Source: Heliocidaris tuberculata (Eukaryota > Echinodermata > Echinoidea > Camarodonta > Echinometridae). Taken from it: DNA of 64,000 nucleotides. The notes below the pieces were generated by a model. The model saw only the letters and a program-made list of their open reading frames with translations, ran no database searches and was not told the origin of the DNA. The stretch is from NCBI GenBank assembly GCA_025618425.1, contig CM046849.1:30252843-30316842 (forward strand), read 5' to 3'. Below, one piece after another: positions 1-11,138 of the stretch. Made by a program: the position numbers and the translations under genes. The first letter of the stretch is position 1. Every line of letters starts with the position of its first letter.

Positions 1-63
1 ATAAATACGTATTCTTCTTGATGTATCTAATTGGTTTAAGACCAATTCAGTTTGCTTTAATTA
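1..63. repeat. 63-bp exact copy of 57134-57196
   Basis: The first 63 bases are identical to 57134-57196 and stop exactly where the run of N begins. The block contains a short inverted repeat, AATTGGT..ACCAATT. An exact match ending at a gap suggests either an assembly artefact or a very recent repeat copy. Confidence 0.9.
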
Positions 64-563
64 NNNNNNNNNNNNNNNNNNNNNNNNNNNNNNNNNNNNN
101 NNNNNNNNNNNNNNNNNNNNNNNNNNNNNNNNNNNNNNNNNNNNNNNNNNNNNNNNNNNNNNNNNNNNNNNNNNNNNNNNNNNNNNNNNNNNNNNNNNNN
201 NNNNNNNNNNNNNNNNNNNNNNNNNNNNNNNNNNNNNNNNNNNNNNNNNNNNNNNNNNNNNNNNNNNNNNNNNNNNNNNNNNNNNNNNNNNNNNNNNNNN
301 NNNNNNNNNNNNNNNNNNNNNNNNNNNNNNNNNNNNNNNNNNNNNNNNNNNNNNNNNNNNNNNNNNNNNNNNNNNNNNNNNNNNNNNNNNNNNNNNNNNN
401 NNNNNNNNNNNNNNNNNNNNNNNNNNNNNNNNNNNNNNNNNNNNNNNNNNNNNNNNNNNNNNNNNNNNNNNNNNNNNNNNNNNNNNNNNNNNNNNNNNNN
501 NNNNNNNNNNNNNNNNNNNNNNNNNNNNNNNNNNNNNNNNNNNNNNNNNNNNNNNNNNNNNNN
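64..563. other. Assembly gap (500 N)
   Basis: A run of 500 N. Upstream exons of the EF-hand gene that starts to be readable at 1284 may lie in this gap or to the left of the window. Confidence 0.99.
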
Positions 564-705
564 CCGCACAGAGACATTGAAATCAAGCGCTACTTAATCC
601 AGATTTTTCTGGAATATTTTGATAAAAAGACATAGGCCTTTCTACTGTTCTCGTAGGACTATACTAAGTCTTGTTCTATTTTCTTTGTTTATTGTGTGGA
701 TAATT

Positions 706-1252
706 AAAGGAGAATTCTGTCCTGATGTCAAGTCGGTTTTTGAAAGAAGAAAACAATTAAAGAAACGGATCAATGAAAGTATGAGCAGAATCCAATAAGA
801 AATTACAAAAAGTTAAGAATTTTAAAAGTTGTAATCAGTCGAACACAAATTAGCAACTCCGTGACTTATCTTGCGAGCTCCTCTCCTATTTGCCCTGTAC
901 TAACAAAATCATAAATTTCCACTTTTTCTAAAGAAAATATTCTCTAAAGGAAATGTTTAATCATATATGCAACCTAGATATAATTATTGCACAAAACCTG
1001 TATGAAACAAATATATTCCTTTATCAACAACTAAGAAAATTAAAATCATGAAATTTTCTGTACAGGCCAAATGGGACAGGAGCTCGAAAGATACGTCCCT
1101 GAGTTGACAATTTGTGTTTGATTGATTACAACTTCAAAAATTCATAACTATCTTATTTCTTGTCGAATTTTGCTCAAACTTTCACTAATCTGTTTCTCGC
1201 ATTTTTCTGCTTTTTTGCAAATCTACTAATATCAGGGTGGACTTCCCCTTTA
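706..1252. mobile_element. MITE with long inverted arms, GGGGAAGTCCACC family
   Basis: The left arm begins AAAGGAGAATTC and the right arm ends GGACTTCCCCTTT. Inside, the two arms are imperfect reverse complements; both contain versions of GTTGTAATCA, CAAACACAAATT and a GACTTATCTTGCGAG block. A longer copy is at 32658-33175 and a partial one at 2036-2330. This copy ends about 30 bases before the splice acceptor of the exon at 1284. No transposase is present. Confidence 0.7.
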
Positions 1253-1283
1253 AAGAAAAATCATAATCTTGTCATCCCTCTAG

Positions 1284-2737
1284 GATGGTGGCTATCTATG
1301 AAGCCTGCGGACAGTATGCTAAGACGTCTCCAACCTCTCGAAGATATTGGCAAACTGTGGGACAAGAAAGAACGCTTTGGAACCATCAATCCACTCACAT
1401 TAGGAATGCTGCTGGTAGGAAGAAAACAAGCCTTGTGATGGCCTTATGTCCAGTGAGGGCATCAGATGGGGGAGGGGCAATCGAGCATTTCCCCTTCAAG
1501 TTAAAACCCTTACCCTCACCCCTATACTTGAAATTTGGAGAGCTGATTGAAATAATTACTCGTTTTATTATCGGGAAACGGGAAAATGTTGCCAAGGTCT
1601 CCTCCAATGTTTCCCCCTTGTTTTCTGTTTGTCCTAATCCTGGGAACGTCAAGCATGAAATAATAAACGCTTTAAAATAACAACATGTTTTTCATCTTTA
1701 TTGTACTGACAATCATGAAATCTATTGTAAATTATAGATGATTATTGAATAATGAATCATTGAAACATGAATGGAATGTAATGAAATAAAGGGGATCCGT
1801 TGTGTGATAATTCCAGTGTTATTCTCCTTTACTGTTATCAAGGATTTTATTGTTTTTTTGTAATTACTAAGCTTTTTAAAAATCCTATCTTTACGGTATT
1901 CACAGTATTCAAGCGATGAACAGGACATGATGGTTGATAAACTATCTAGACGAGAAGCTAACATGCCGCCACAAGAACTACCCAAGACAAAGATTGCAAG
2001 GTATAAAGTAGACCAATTCATATTCTGTCAAACGGGAGGTCAAACTTGGTATTAAGTTGATTTGAATAAAGGGAGAAAAATGAGAGAGTGAAAGTTTGAG
2101 AAAAATCTGTTGTGAAATAAGAAAGTTATAATTTTTTGAAGTTGTCAGTCAAACACAAATTGGCAACTCCTTGACGTATCTTGCGAACTCCTCTCCCTTT
2201 TGCTCTGTATATACATAAAATTTCATAGATTTTCATTTTCTCAGTGAAGGAACATATTTGTTTCCTGCAGGTTGTGTGAAGATGTGTGAAGAAAATATTT
2301 TATCAGGGTGGACTTCTCCTTTAAAGGAAAGGACGTGTCCTTACAATATTACTCCCATGTAGACAACCATCAGGACAACCTTTCTACTATAGGACCCCAT
2401 CCCACGATCACCCGGACTACCAACTTGGAAGAGTGATCTATGTTTCGTTTAAATATGCTATCCTCTAATAAGGGTAGTTGTTCGAGGGGCAGTTGTCCAC
2501 GGGTACTTATCCTCGTTGTCCCTTTGGATAGTTGTCCGGGCTTAGTTGTTCAAAAATGGTAGTCCAGGGGTACTTATTTTAGACTTGATTAGAATGTCTT
2601 GATATGGCCTCTTGAATAATTATTAGGATGTAGGGTGGAGAGGAGTGCCCTCCCTTCCTGTCAAAAAAATAAAACTGTTTTCTTTTCTTCAATTGATGAA
2701 GATCATCATGTTCTTGAAATCTGATATATGGACTTCA

Positions 2738-2795
<58 letters not shown>

Positions 2796-5700
2796 GCACG
2801 TTATCAGACAGCGGAATAGGATCAAGAAGAAACGTGAAGAGGAGACGAGGAATCATGCTCTGGTAACCGCCGCCATGTCAGGATTCCTAAAACTACTCAG
2901 TGAGACTGACATCAACCAGAATAGCATCATCAATAGAGATGAACTCAAAGAGGCTTTCTCACAGGTAAAATATAGACATTTCATTTTACATAAACAAAAA
3001 GGTTTTATTTTTGTGCACCACGTCTGTTCCCACTCTCTCACAATTTCTCTCTCTGTATTTTTTTCATGCTTCTAAAATCTTGTCGGTAAATTATACACAG
3101 ATACATGTATATTTAATAGCTAACTTTTTTGTCAATGGTAGGCATACCCTGCCCACTCACCCCCTCTCTTTCTCTCTCGCTCTCTCTTTCCCATTCTTAT
3201 CTCTTTCTCTTCCCCTCTCTTCTTCTCTCTTCCTGTGTGTGTGTGTCTCTCTCTATTTTACCCTCTCCCTTTTTTTCTTTTTCTCTTTCACGCATAATAT
3301 TTTTACATGCACCCTCATGCACAGACTAACCCATTTAATCTATAAATAGACAACGGTTCACAAAACGTTTTGTTTTAGGTTTTATAGAATCAGAATCTTA
3401 AAGACCCCTTTCACACTCCCTGTTAGACCGCTCCAAGTTAGACCGCTCTAGATGAACGGTTCTTGAAGAACGGTTTGATTGCTTTCACACTCCGCGCATT
3501 TTTTATGTCTCAAATCGCTCAACGAGTCAAAGTGATCTTGTTGCTATGGCAGCTCAGGTCAGCGGGTCATTTTTTTCGCGTGGAATTCAAACCGTATACT
3601 GCCATGCCTGATGCATTTCTCGCGCAACACACACACACTAACTTCCGGTTGAAGTACGCTTTAGGATCGCTTTCGGTTTCACACTGCACGTTAGAGTGGT
3701 CTAACTAAGAACCGTTCCTCAAGACCACCTCCCGAGGTGGTCTTCTGGGGCGCTCCAGAAGAACGCTTCCTGGACCACTTTAGCATTCACACTCACCTCA
3801 GAACCGCTCCTGAGGAACGGGGTCTTAGTTAGACCGCTCTAACGAAGTGAGTGTGAAAGGGGTCAAAGAAGTATGTAAGTGTCTTATAGTTCACAGGCCC
3901 TTACCCAGTACAAGTACTTGCTACTTTCGATAACATCCATGCAAGCTTCTGTTTTTCTTTTCTTTCTTTCTTTTTCCTTTAGAATCCTCCGTACTTTACT
4001 GCTAAACATCGGAAAGATCTATTCGGTGAGGAGATGACGGTAGATGAGATATTCGACAAGATGGATCATAATTATGATGACGAGGTAATCTTTGATAGGG
4101 TCTACCATCACTGAAATTTTGGATAATTTAAAAAAGAATGGAATAATAAAAGTACTTGAAAATACGTGAATGGGGATCCACAGAGTAAATTTGATAAGCC
4201 AGTTCGTAATTACAGTTTGCGCATGTGCAGATAAAGGTCATTTGTACCGAGTACAGTTGACCTTTATACGCTTTCATTTTTTTTTTTCATATAATGGTAC
4301 GCACCATACGTCTATGGTACGCACCATGATGTGCGCACCAGTATGATTTAAGTTGTTTAATAAGTAGCGCGCCCACCAAACAAATGCGCGTGCGCGTACA
4401 AATTGGGGTCATTTCGAGGTCATTTGTACCAGTACTAAAATGTAACTTATTACTGTAGAGGATTCTGTCAATATGATCAAGGTGGACTGGGACTAGAATT
4501 CGGCTGGAAAATTTTGATATGACCGGCCCACTCAATCTATATTGACCGGCCCTCAGACCACAAATCGAACGGCACTCAAGCCACAATATCATGCGCCCCG
4601 TGGGGAAAACTCCCCCACCTCCTTATGGTTAGTACGCCCCTGAATATAATGTATCCCACTCAACCATTTAACTTGCATAGGGGCAGTGGCGTAGCGTGGG
4701 TCTAGAGCCATTAGCGGTGCACTGCGGGGGGGGGGGGGGTGGGGGGGGGGGGGTGGGGGACTTAAATATGACAAGCCAAATGGGATGCTCAATCATTTTT
4801 AACTGCATTAACTAAAGGTGAACAGTGCAGATGTAGCTTAACATTCTTATTATAACAAACATTTTTCATACAAAGTATGTTTTTTGCTAATTTAATTAAG
4901 TTATTGGAAATACAGTCACATCTTGTTAAAACATCAGGAAAACTTTGGGCCTCCTATCTGGCACTTCATGTTCAAGTCGTTCGTAAATCCATGCATGACT
5001 TTAGGAACAGCTATGAAACATCCCTGGTGTCATAGGGGCAATGATCTTAAATACTGTAGATTGATGAATTGCAGGGTCACTGATGGGGCATTCTTACTCT
5101 GAAAACGAAATCGCTATCTGATAGGGGCCCGTGCCCTGTCCCCCCCCCCCCCAGTAGCTACGCCAGTGATAGGGAATAAGAATGTATCTGTAATGTGCTT
5201 AGCGCCACAAAACGCTATATAGTATATAATCATATTATTATTATAGCATTTTTTTTTCTCCTGATAAGGAATTTTAAAATTATTTTGTGATTTGTGAGTC
5301 ATACAGTTGCATTGTAAAATGTGAGGGAGTTTGCTCACTAAGTTCAGTCTGAGATTTGGTATTTTGGTGTATTTATTATGACACTTCACTGACATCGTAA
5401 ATCAATATTTTGTTTTACAATACAATTACAAAGCATAAGTATATAGGATATTAACAATCTGTGTCTAACCTATCTTTTCCCAGATAACGTTTGATGAACT
5501 ACAGGCATTTGCTGAGGAGAGAGGGGTTGGGATTCAGGCCAACTTCCAAGGGTACGCCAGGAGGAACATCAACGGGTTCGCCGACTTCTTGGGCGCATTG
5601 CAAGAGACATTACTTGTCAATGTGAAGAGGATCTTTGTAACGGTAGGGTGGTGGTGTTGGTGGTGGTGGTGGTGATGGTGGTGGTAGTGGTGATGATGAT

Positions 5701-7807
5701 GATGGTGGTGGTGATGATGATGGTGGTGGTGATGATGTCGATGATGATGATGATGATGATCTTTCGATTTCGATTTCATAGATTATTTCCTTTTCATTTT
5801 TCAAATTAACAATTGTACATTTAAAAATGCAAAAATAATATGACAAAGAAACCAAACTGCAGAAACGTGTTCCGAAAACAACATGAGGAAAATAAACTGA
5901 TTATGGTCATAATGATAGTAATCATCATGACTATTAATATTATTATAGTAAGTGAATGGTACGAAAGGGTCTAGTATTATTAACCAGAAAGTGAAACCGT
6001 CAGGGAATTGATATCTGCCAAAGTGTCATTGAAAGATTATTGTCGTACGGGTGTGCAATATCATTATCTAAGTAACATTATACCATGATAATTAACTTCC
6101 GAGAGGGTGATTAAATTGTTGCTATAATGTTTGTTTCACTTTCTTATTTCCAGGAAGAGGATGTCGATCGTACTTTAGGTATCGATACTGTGTATGTCGA
6201 TACGACCGACTTCGTGCTTGAAGCGGGAGACCGACAATTCCTCATTCAGGTAAAATGCTACTAATGGGCAGGGGCTAGGGTGCTCCGACAAATGCTCCGG
6301 CGACAAATGCTCCGGCGACAATTGCTCCGGGCTTTATTTCGTTAAAGATAGGGTAAGGGTTAGGGATGCAATAGACAGGATAGGGCTTTAGGTTAGGTTA
6401 AAGATAAAGTTGAGTTCTGGTTATGAGATTTAATTGAAAGAAACTGTCTCAAAGCAATTTGGAAAGGTTGATTATATAGCAGATAAGAACTGGTGTATGC
6501 TGTAAGGTTTTGGAATCACCAAAATGATAAGAAATTGACCTGCTGAGAGTCACAAGCACTGCACACAGAAATGTGTATATGGGACTACACACAAATGTTT
6601 GGCCCGAACATTTCAGCTGTTTCTTGTCATATTTTAGATGTGAGAGCATTTGAAGAGCAATCCCTTTCAGGGGACATATCTACTATGATAATCTTCCAAA
6701 CTAACATAAAAAGAAATCAGTGAGAAGGCTCACAAGTTATTTTTTACCTTTCCCAGAACTCGAGCTTTCATTTAAGGGTTAGGGTATGGTATAATGTCGG
6801 ATTCAGGGATGAAGTTAGTAATTCGGTTAGTATAGGTTATTGACCGCAGAGCAGAGCAATATTATAGTCGCCAGAGCAAGTGTCGTACAACCGGGTCATC
6901 GCAAAAAAAGGGAGGGGGAGGGGCAGGGGCGGATCCAGGATTTCGTATAAGGGGGGGGGGGGGGGCACACAAATGCAGGATTGTCAACTTTGGGAAACTG
7001 CTTGGAGGGAGACCCATATTTTTTTGGTCTCGCCAGCCCTCCAAACGTCGCTCAGTGGGGGGGGGGGGGGGGGGGGGTGGTTTATGGGTCCAGTTCCCCT
7101 CCATAATTCTCTGACAAGCAAAAAAAAAAAAAAAAAAAAAAAGGTTTTCTGGTCGAAAGGGGGGGGGGCACAATCGCAAATAGAGGGGGCACAATGCATT
7201 GTTTTCCCTCAAAAGGGGGGGGGGGGGCTTTGTACTGTTTTTATTATTTTAACAATTTAGACTTATTCTTTATGCATGTGATTTTTGTTTTGGTAATTCT
7301 ATTTGTATTTCATTACTCGTAGTATTTTATCGTTTCAGGGCCCCGTTGTAAATCAACCAAGTAGCCGAACTGGGCTCTTACCATGTTTAGATAAATGAAT
7401 CAAATCAAATCATTTCTTTCATTAACATCAAATTAAAAATGGTTACAATCTTGAAGGCGCAAATAGGATAGATTTATTCGATGACAAAAAGGTGAAGGTA
7501 TAAATTGTGAAATTATGTATGATAAAACACGCTTGTTTGTTTGTTTGTTATTTTGTTTTGTTTTTGTTAACCCCAAAGCAAGTGACGGTATAAATTGTAA
7601 TTATGTATGATAAAACCACACACCCTTGTTTTTTTCCTGTTTACCCAATTTATCAATTTTGTCTCCTTTTTCACACAGCAAGGAGTGCGGGGTGTACAGG
7701 CTTTTCTACGCCATTACGTCAGACGAAATGACCCACCTCTGAAGGCTAGCCTACGAGGGCCGAATGACACACAGAGTACAGTCATGTTTGACGATCTGCA
7801 TAGATGA
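1284..7807 (+). CDS. EF-hand calcium-binding protein, 3' seven exons (5' incomplete)
   Basis: The seven exons are 1284-1414, 1906-2000, 2808-2964, 3983-4084, 5484-5642, 6154-6249 and 7679-7807 (stop TGA). Every junction has AG/GT borders and matching phase, giving 288 residues. Two canonical 12-residue EF loops are visible: DINQNSIINRDE in exon 3, and DHNYDDE|ITFDE, which is split by the intron between exons 4 and 5. A degenerate third loop, DKKERFGTINPL, lies in the first readable exon. A basic, probably helical stretch (RQRNRIKKKREEETR) links the first exons to EF loop 1. The last ~130 residues match no family I recognise. EF loops bind Ca2+, so a calcium-sensor or calcium-regulated role is likely; the specific function is unknown. 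The first exon needs one base from an upstream exon, so the N terminus is missing. No signal peptide or membrane segment is seen. Confidence 0.8.
2036..2330. mobile_element. Partial GGGGAAGTCCACC-family MITE
   Basis: Related to 706-1252: it shares the CAAACACAAATTGGCAACTC, GACGTATCTTGCGAACTC and AGGGTGGACTTCTCCTTTAA blocks. It lies in the intron after the exon at 1906-2000. Confidence 0.6.
2740..2791 (+). repeat. (TC)n microsatellite forming a splice polypyrimidine tract
   Basis: About 26 TC units end 16 bases before the acceptor AG of the exon at 2808, so the microsatellite supplies the pyrimidine tract of that 3' splice site. Confidence 0.85.
3404..3864. mobile_element. TIR element, GACCCCTTTCACACTC ends
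   Basis: The left end GACCCCTTTCACACTC and the right end GAGTGTGAAAGGGGTC are inverted copies. Both ends are flanked by AAA, a possible 3-bp target duplication. The interior has many GTTAGACCGCTC and AAGAACGG submotifs in both orientations. It is non-autonomous and sits in an intron of the EF-hand gene. Confidence 0.75.
4684..5168. mobile_element. Candidate hAT-like MITE with poly-G
   Basis: The left end CAGTGGCGTAGC and the right end GCTACGCCAGTG form near-perfect inverted termini of the hAT type. Long G and C runs lie just inside each end. The flanks CATAGGGG and ATAGGGAA do not give a clean 8-bp duplication, so the limits are tentative. Confidence 0.5.
5643..5762 (+). repeat. (GGT/GAT)n trinucleotide array
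   Basis: Starts exactly at the splice donor of the EF-hand exon ending at 5642 and runs about 120 bases into the intron. Confidence 0.85.
6409..6764 (+). mobile_element. TTGAGTTCTGG-family TIR element, copy 1
   Basis: Begins GTTGAGTTCTGG and ends CCCAGAACTCGAGC. The body contains AAGCAATTTGGAAAGGTTGA, CACTGCACACAGAAATGTGT and GAGCAATCCCTTTCAGGGGA. Other copies are at 27017-27390, 41531-41908 and 46363-46653. All four lie in the same orientation. Confidence 0.75.
6924..7227 (+). mobile_element. hAT-type MITE, family A, right end missing
   Basis: Starts CAGGGGCGGATCCAGGATTT and shares the body (AATGCAGGATTGTCAACTTT, CTGCTTGGAGGGAGA, CTCGCCAGCC, ATAATTCTCTGACAAGC, poly-A, poly-G) with 23162-23481 and the inverted copy 25301-25713. 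The right terminus CCGCCACTG is absent, so this copy is truncated. It lies in the last intron of the EF-hand gene. Confidence 0.8.
7338..7410 (+). mobile_element. Probable LINE 3' tail fragment
   Basis: GGGCCCCGTTGTAAATCAAC followed by AAATGAATCAAATCAAATC. A short AT-rich repeated tail of this sort is typical of CR1/L2-type LINE 3' ends. No coding sequence is attached. Confidence 0.4.
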
Positions 7808-8336
7808 TCTTTTACATCGAAAATGTCACTGATAGCGATTATAATTATTGAATAGTTTGAATCGAATACACAATTTATTACCATATTTACAAAAATCCTT
7901 GCTGAAAGTCACACTGATAACATCGAACGTGCTTCATAATTCCATGATTTTATTAATAGCTCTAACCCATTGCAGTCAAAACAGCGTAGTTTTGATGGTG
8001 TTTTATATTATGCCATTCATTCTTAGCTACGACAATCTTTTTCTTTCTTTTTTGATCACTCTAATAATTCCGGCACATTGAAGCATACTTGAAAGGTATG
8101 CTTATAATCAGATAATGTTAGGAAAAAACAATGAATATTTAAAATTTTGTGTGGAGTATGTTACAAAGAATTTGCACAATAAGATAAAAGTCAATTGCCA
8201 TACTATAACAGATGTTTTTCTTGATTAATGATGCAGTGAATCCGGCAAGGGTTTTCACCTGTTTTTAAACAAAGCTGTGTTTCCTTTGACATAATTAATT
8301 CCATTGAACCATTCATTCATTTGTATATTGATTTAT

Positions 8337-8342
8337 AATAAA
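8337..8342 (+). promoter_or_regulatory. Candidate polyadenylation signal (AATAAA)
   Basis: AATAAA about 530 bases after the EF-hand stop codon. A second one is at 8680-8685. Either could end the transcript before the convergent gene that finishes at 9107. Confidence 0.4.
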
Positions 8343-8720
8343 AACACACTGGTTGTATCATGTTTCATACAAACCTGCAACTTATCATGCTTATAGCCTT
8401 AAAACTTTACCTTAAAAGTAGAATCGTGTTGGACATAAATGCATATGTTATGTTTTGAAAATAATTATGATCAGTATCTTTGAAAAATATATGGTATCAA
8501 AGTGCATACAATAAGTAAGTATTGTGTATCTTCGAATGAATTCCGTATACATAACATTTCATATTATGCAAAATTAGTATGATTTTAATTATGGTTTATT
8601 GTGTTGTACGTAAGCATATTTCCATTCCCTACACTCCTGCATCAATAGCAATGAATCTGTCAAAGTTAGATTTTGTATTAATAAAATGATATTTTTCATG
8701 AATTATGACTAATTGGGAAG

Positions 8721-8726
8721 TTTATT
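8721..8726 (-). promoter_or_regulatory. Candidate polyadenylation signal (AATAAA), - strand
   Basis: Reads AATAAA on the minus strand, about 380 bases past the stop codon of the BHMT-like gene. Together with the + strand signal at 8680-8685, it would place the two 3' ends very close together. Confidence 0.35.
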
Positions 8727-9106
8727 TCCCGTCTGCTATATGTTGACAACATCATTTTCGTTATGTTGATTTGCAAGAGTGGGGAGCATAACAGTACTCA
8801 ATGCTATCCTCATCCCACCTCCCCCCCCCCCCCCAAAAAAAAAGCAACTCACACTCTTCCACTAGTAGATTCAGACAAGGAAAATGTTTCCGTCGTGACC
8901 ATAGGCCTCCAGACATTCCAGAGGAGGTATCTAAAATTCATGGAACGATCTGCTTTGAAAAAAAAAATCGGGACAAATGAATTACTTTCTGCAAACGGGA
9001 GGGGGTGGGGTGCCACCAATAAGTTAAAAAATAGTGTTGGAAAATTTTGCAAGTCCCTCCCACCCCTTAGGAGAAATATTCTAAATGGGGCCCTTGATGA
9101 AAATTG

Positions 9107-10514
9107 TCAGTGACACTCGTGCTCAATAATGGCGTCTTCATTGATTTTCTGTTCCCACACTGTTCCTTGGGCGTACAGCTTGGACGAGTTCTGTCGAATC
9201 TTGTCACTCGTCCCGAAGATAACACTCAGTGACATATCAGGAGAGTAGCGGGATGCTCGGGGCTGCCTCCCCAGGGTTTCGGCCATGGTTCTGGTAAAGT
9301 GAGGGGCATTCCCGCAGCACAGCCCCATGTATTGGATACCCAGGTCCTTACACTTCAGGGTGAAGTCCTTGATGTCGGATCGATTGCATTGGTTGCAGTC
9401 GATATCAACTGGGTAGGTTAGCCTCCCTGTTTTAAACACAAAGGGAGATGGATAGTAGGCCTATAAGAGATATAGATTATTTTGAGACACGCCCCCTCCC
9501 TTCGTATGATCTAATTTTATGGCCTTCAGTCCGATGCAAACACACATGGGATCCCAATTGCTAGTCCCTTTAACGGGTGGGAGGGAGATGGAAAAAAGGA
9601 GACATGAAGCGGGAGAGAGATTTTGGGCAGAATCGAGAAAAGAAGTCAACACTCTTCTCATTTTGTTTTTCATAGGCCCATATTACCTTAATGGCAAAAT
9701 TATTACACGGTCAAACTAAAAAATCTGAAATCTGTTCACTGAACGGTGTTAAACATAATTACCATCACATCAGCATCATGGTCTTACAGCCTTATGCCAT
9801 TAATCTGTTATCTCTCTCTCTATCTCTCTTTCTCCATCTCATATTTCTTTCCTTATACCTCATTATTTAGGATCATTTTTTTGAAGTAATTCTTCCTACA
9901 AAAGCACCTCTTTTGGGTGTGTAAACCATAATTATACTGGATAAACCTGGTCTTTACCTGTCAGTGGATCTGTAAGTTGCAACCAGGTCTTGTTCACTTC
10001 ATTTCTGTATACCACTGGTAAAGCAGCAATTGGGATCTAGTTGTTGGGTTAATGAAATAATCATTTTCCATGTAAATGCAGTATGACAGTTCACAATTAC
10101 AGAAAACCATGCAGTAATACACAGTACTATAGGCACAGGCCTCATGAAATAATGGACTCATGGCCCGATGTATCTATACATTCTTTGAGTCATTTTCATC
10201 TTCTTTTTGTTAAACTTTAGCAACGAGGGATCTTTGTTGTTTTGCTTCTCTTTTACTTTCATCTAGAAGCTCAGTCTAAAAAAACGATATAGCATCATTA
10301 GATTACCACCTCCTTTATTTTACTTATTCCCTTGTGGATGAGTGGTGCAAATAACATTTTGCAAAAAGTATATTTATTAAGAAAGTTGTAATCAAAATGG
10401 ATCGTCTGTTCTCTTTGTCCGTTGTAAACAGCATCTTTAAAGCAGTACTGGGGGCAAAACGGCGCGGCAGCTCTAAATTAAGAACAAATGGGCCTTTTAG
10501 GCGTAAAGAGACCC

Positions 10515-10559
<45 letters not shown>

Positions 10560-11099
10560 CTGAGAGAGTGTCGGATGCCCACTTTTATACTGCTGGGGAA
10601 AAAAATAATCTCAATAACAAATTTCCGCCCTATACTCCGCCATTGAAACAGTACAGGTACCTTTAACCCAGCTTGCGAAGCCTTTTCAAGAAGTTTAATC
10701 ATTGCAGCAGGACCATAGGAACAGTTGAAGCCCACCACGGCAGCCCCGCCTGCTTCAAGTTGCTTCAGACCGTCAATTATCTCGAATCCATCCAGGAGTA
10801 CTACTCGTTCGTCTCTATCATTCCCCACATACCTTGGTGCGACGGTCACCACCGCCGGTAGACCTGCAGAGAAAAGTTTGACCCGTTTCATAATAAAGGT
10901 GCTCTCACACGACGGTCGACCTACAGTTATGACCGTTGAAGTCGGTTACATGACCAATCCGACATTTATTTATTTAGTTATTTATTTATTTATGATATTT
11001 ATACAGGGTGACTCATCATCACCAATATTGGTGGTCTTCCATGAGGACCTGATAGCAATAATAAGTAACAATAATAGCCAACAAAATCTTGAAAATAAA

Positions 11100-11138
<39 letters not shown>

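Noticed and set aside
18..635. Open frame through the N gap ending in a HRDIEIKRYL-type peptide
   Set aside because: Almost all of it is unknown bases. The readable end, 564-635, could be part of an exon but has no donor before the stop codon.
5534..5855. Minus-strand poly-His and poly-Ser/Pro frames
   Set aside because: Antisense of a real EF-hand exon plus a trinucleotide array.
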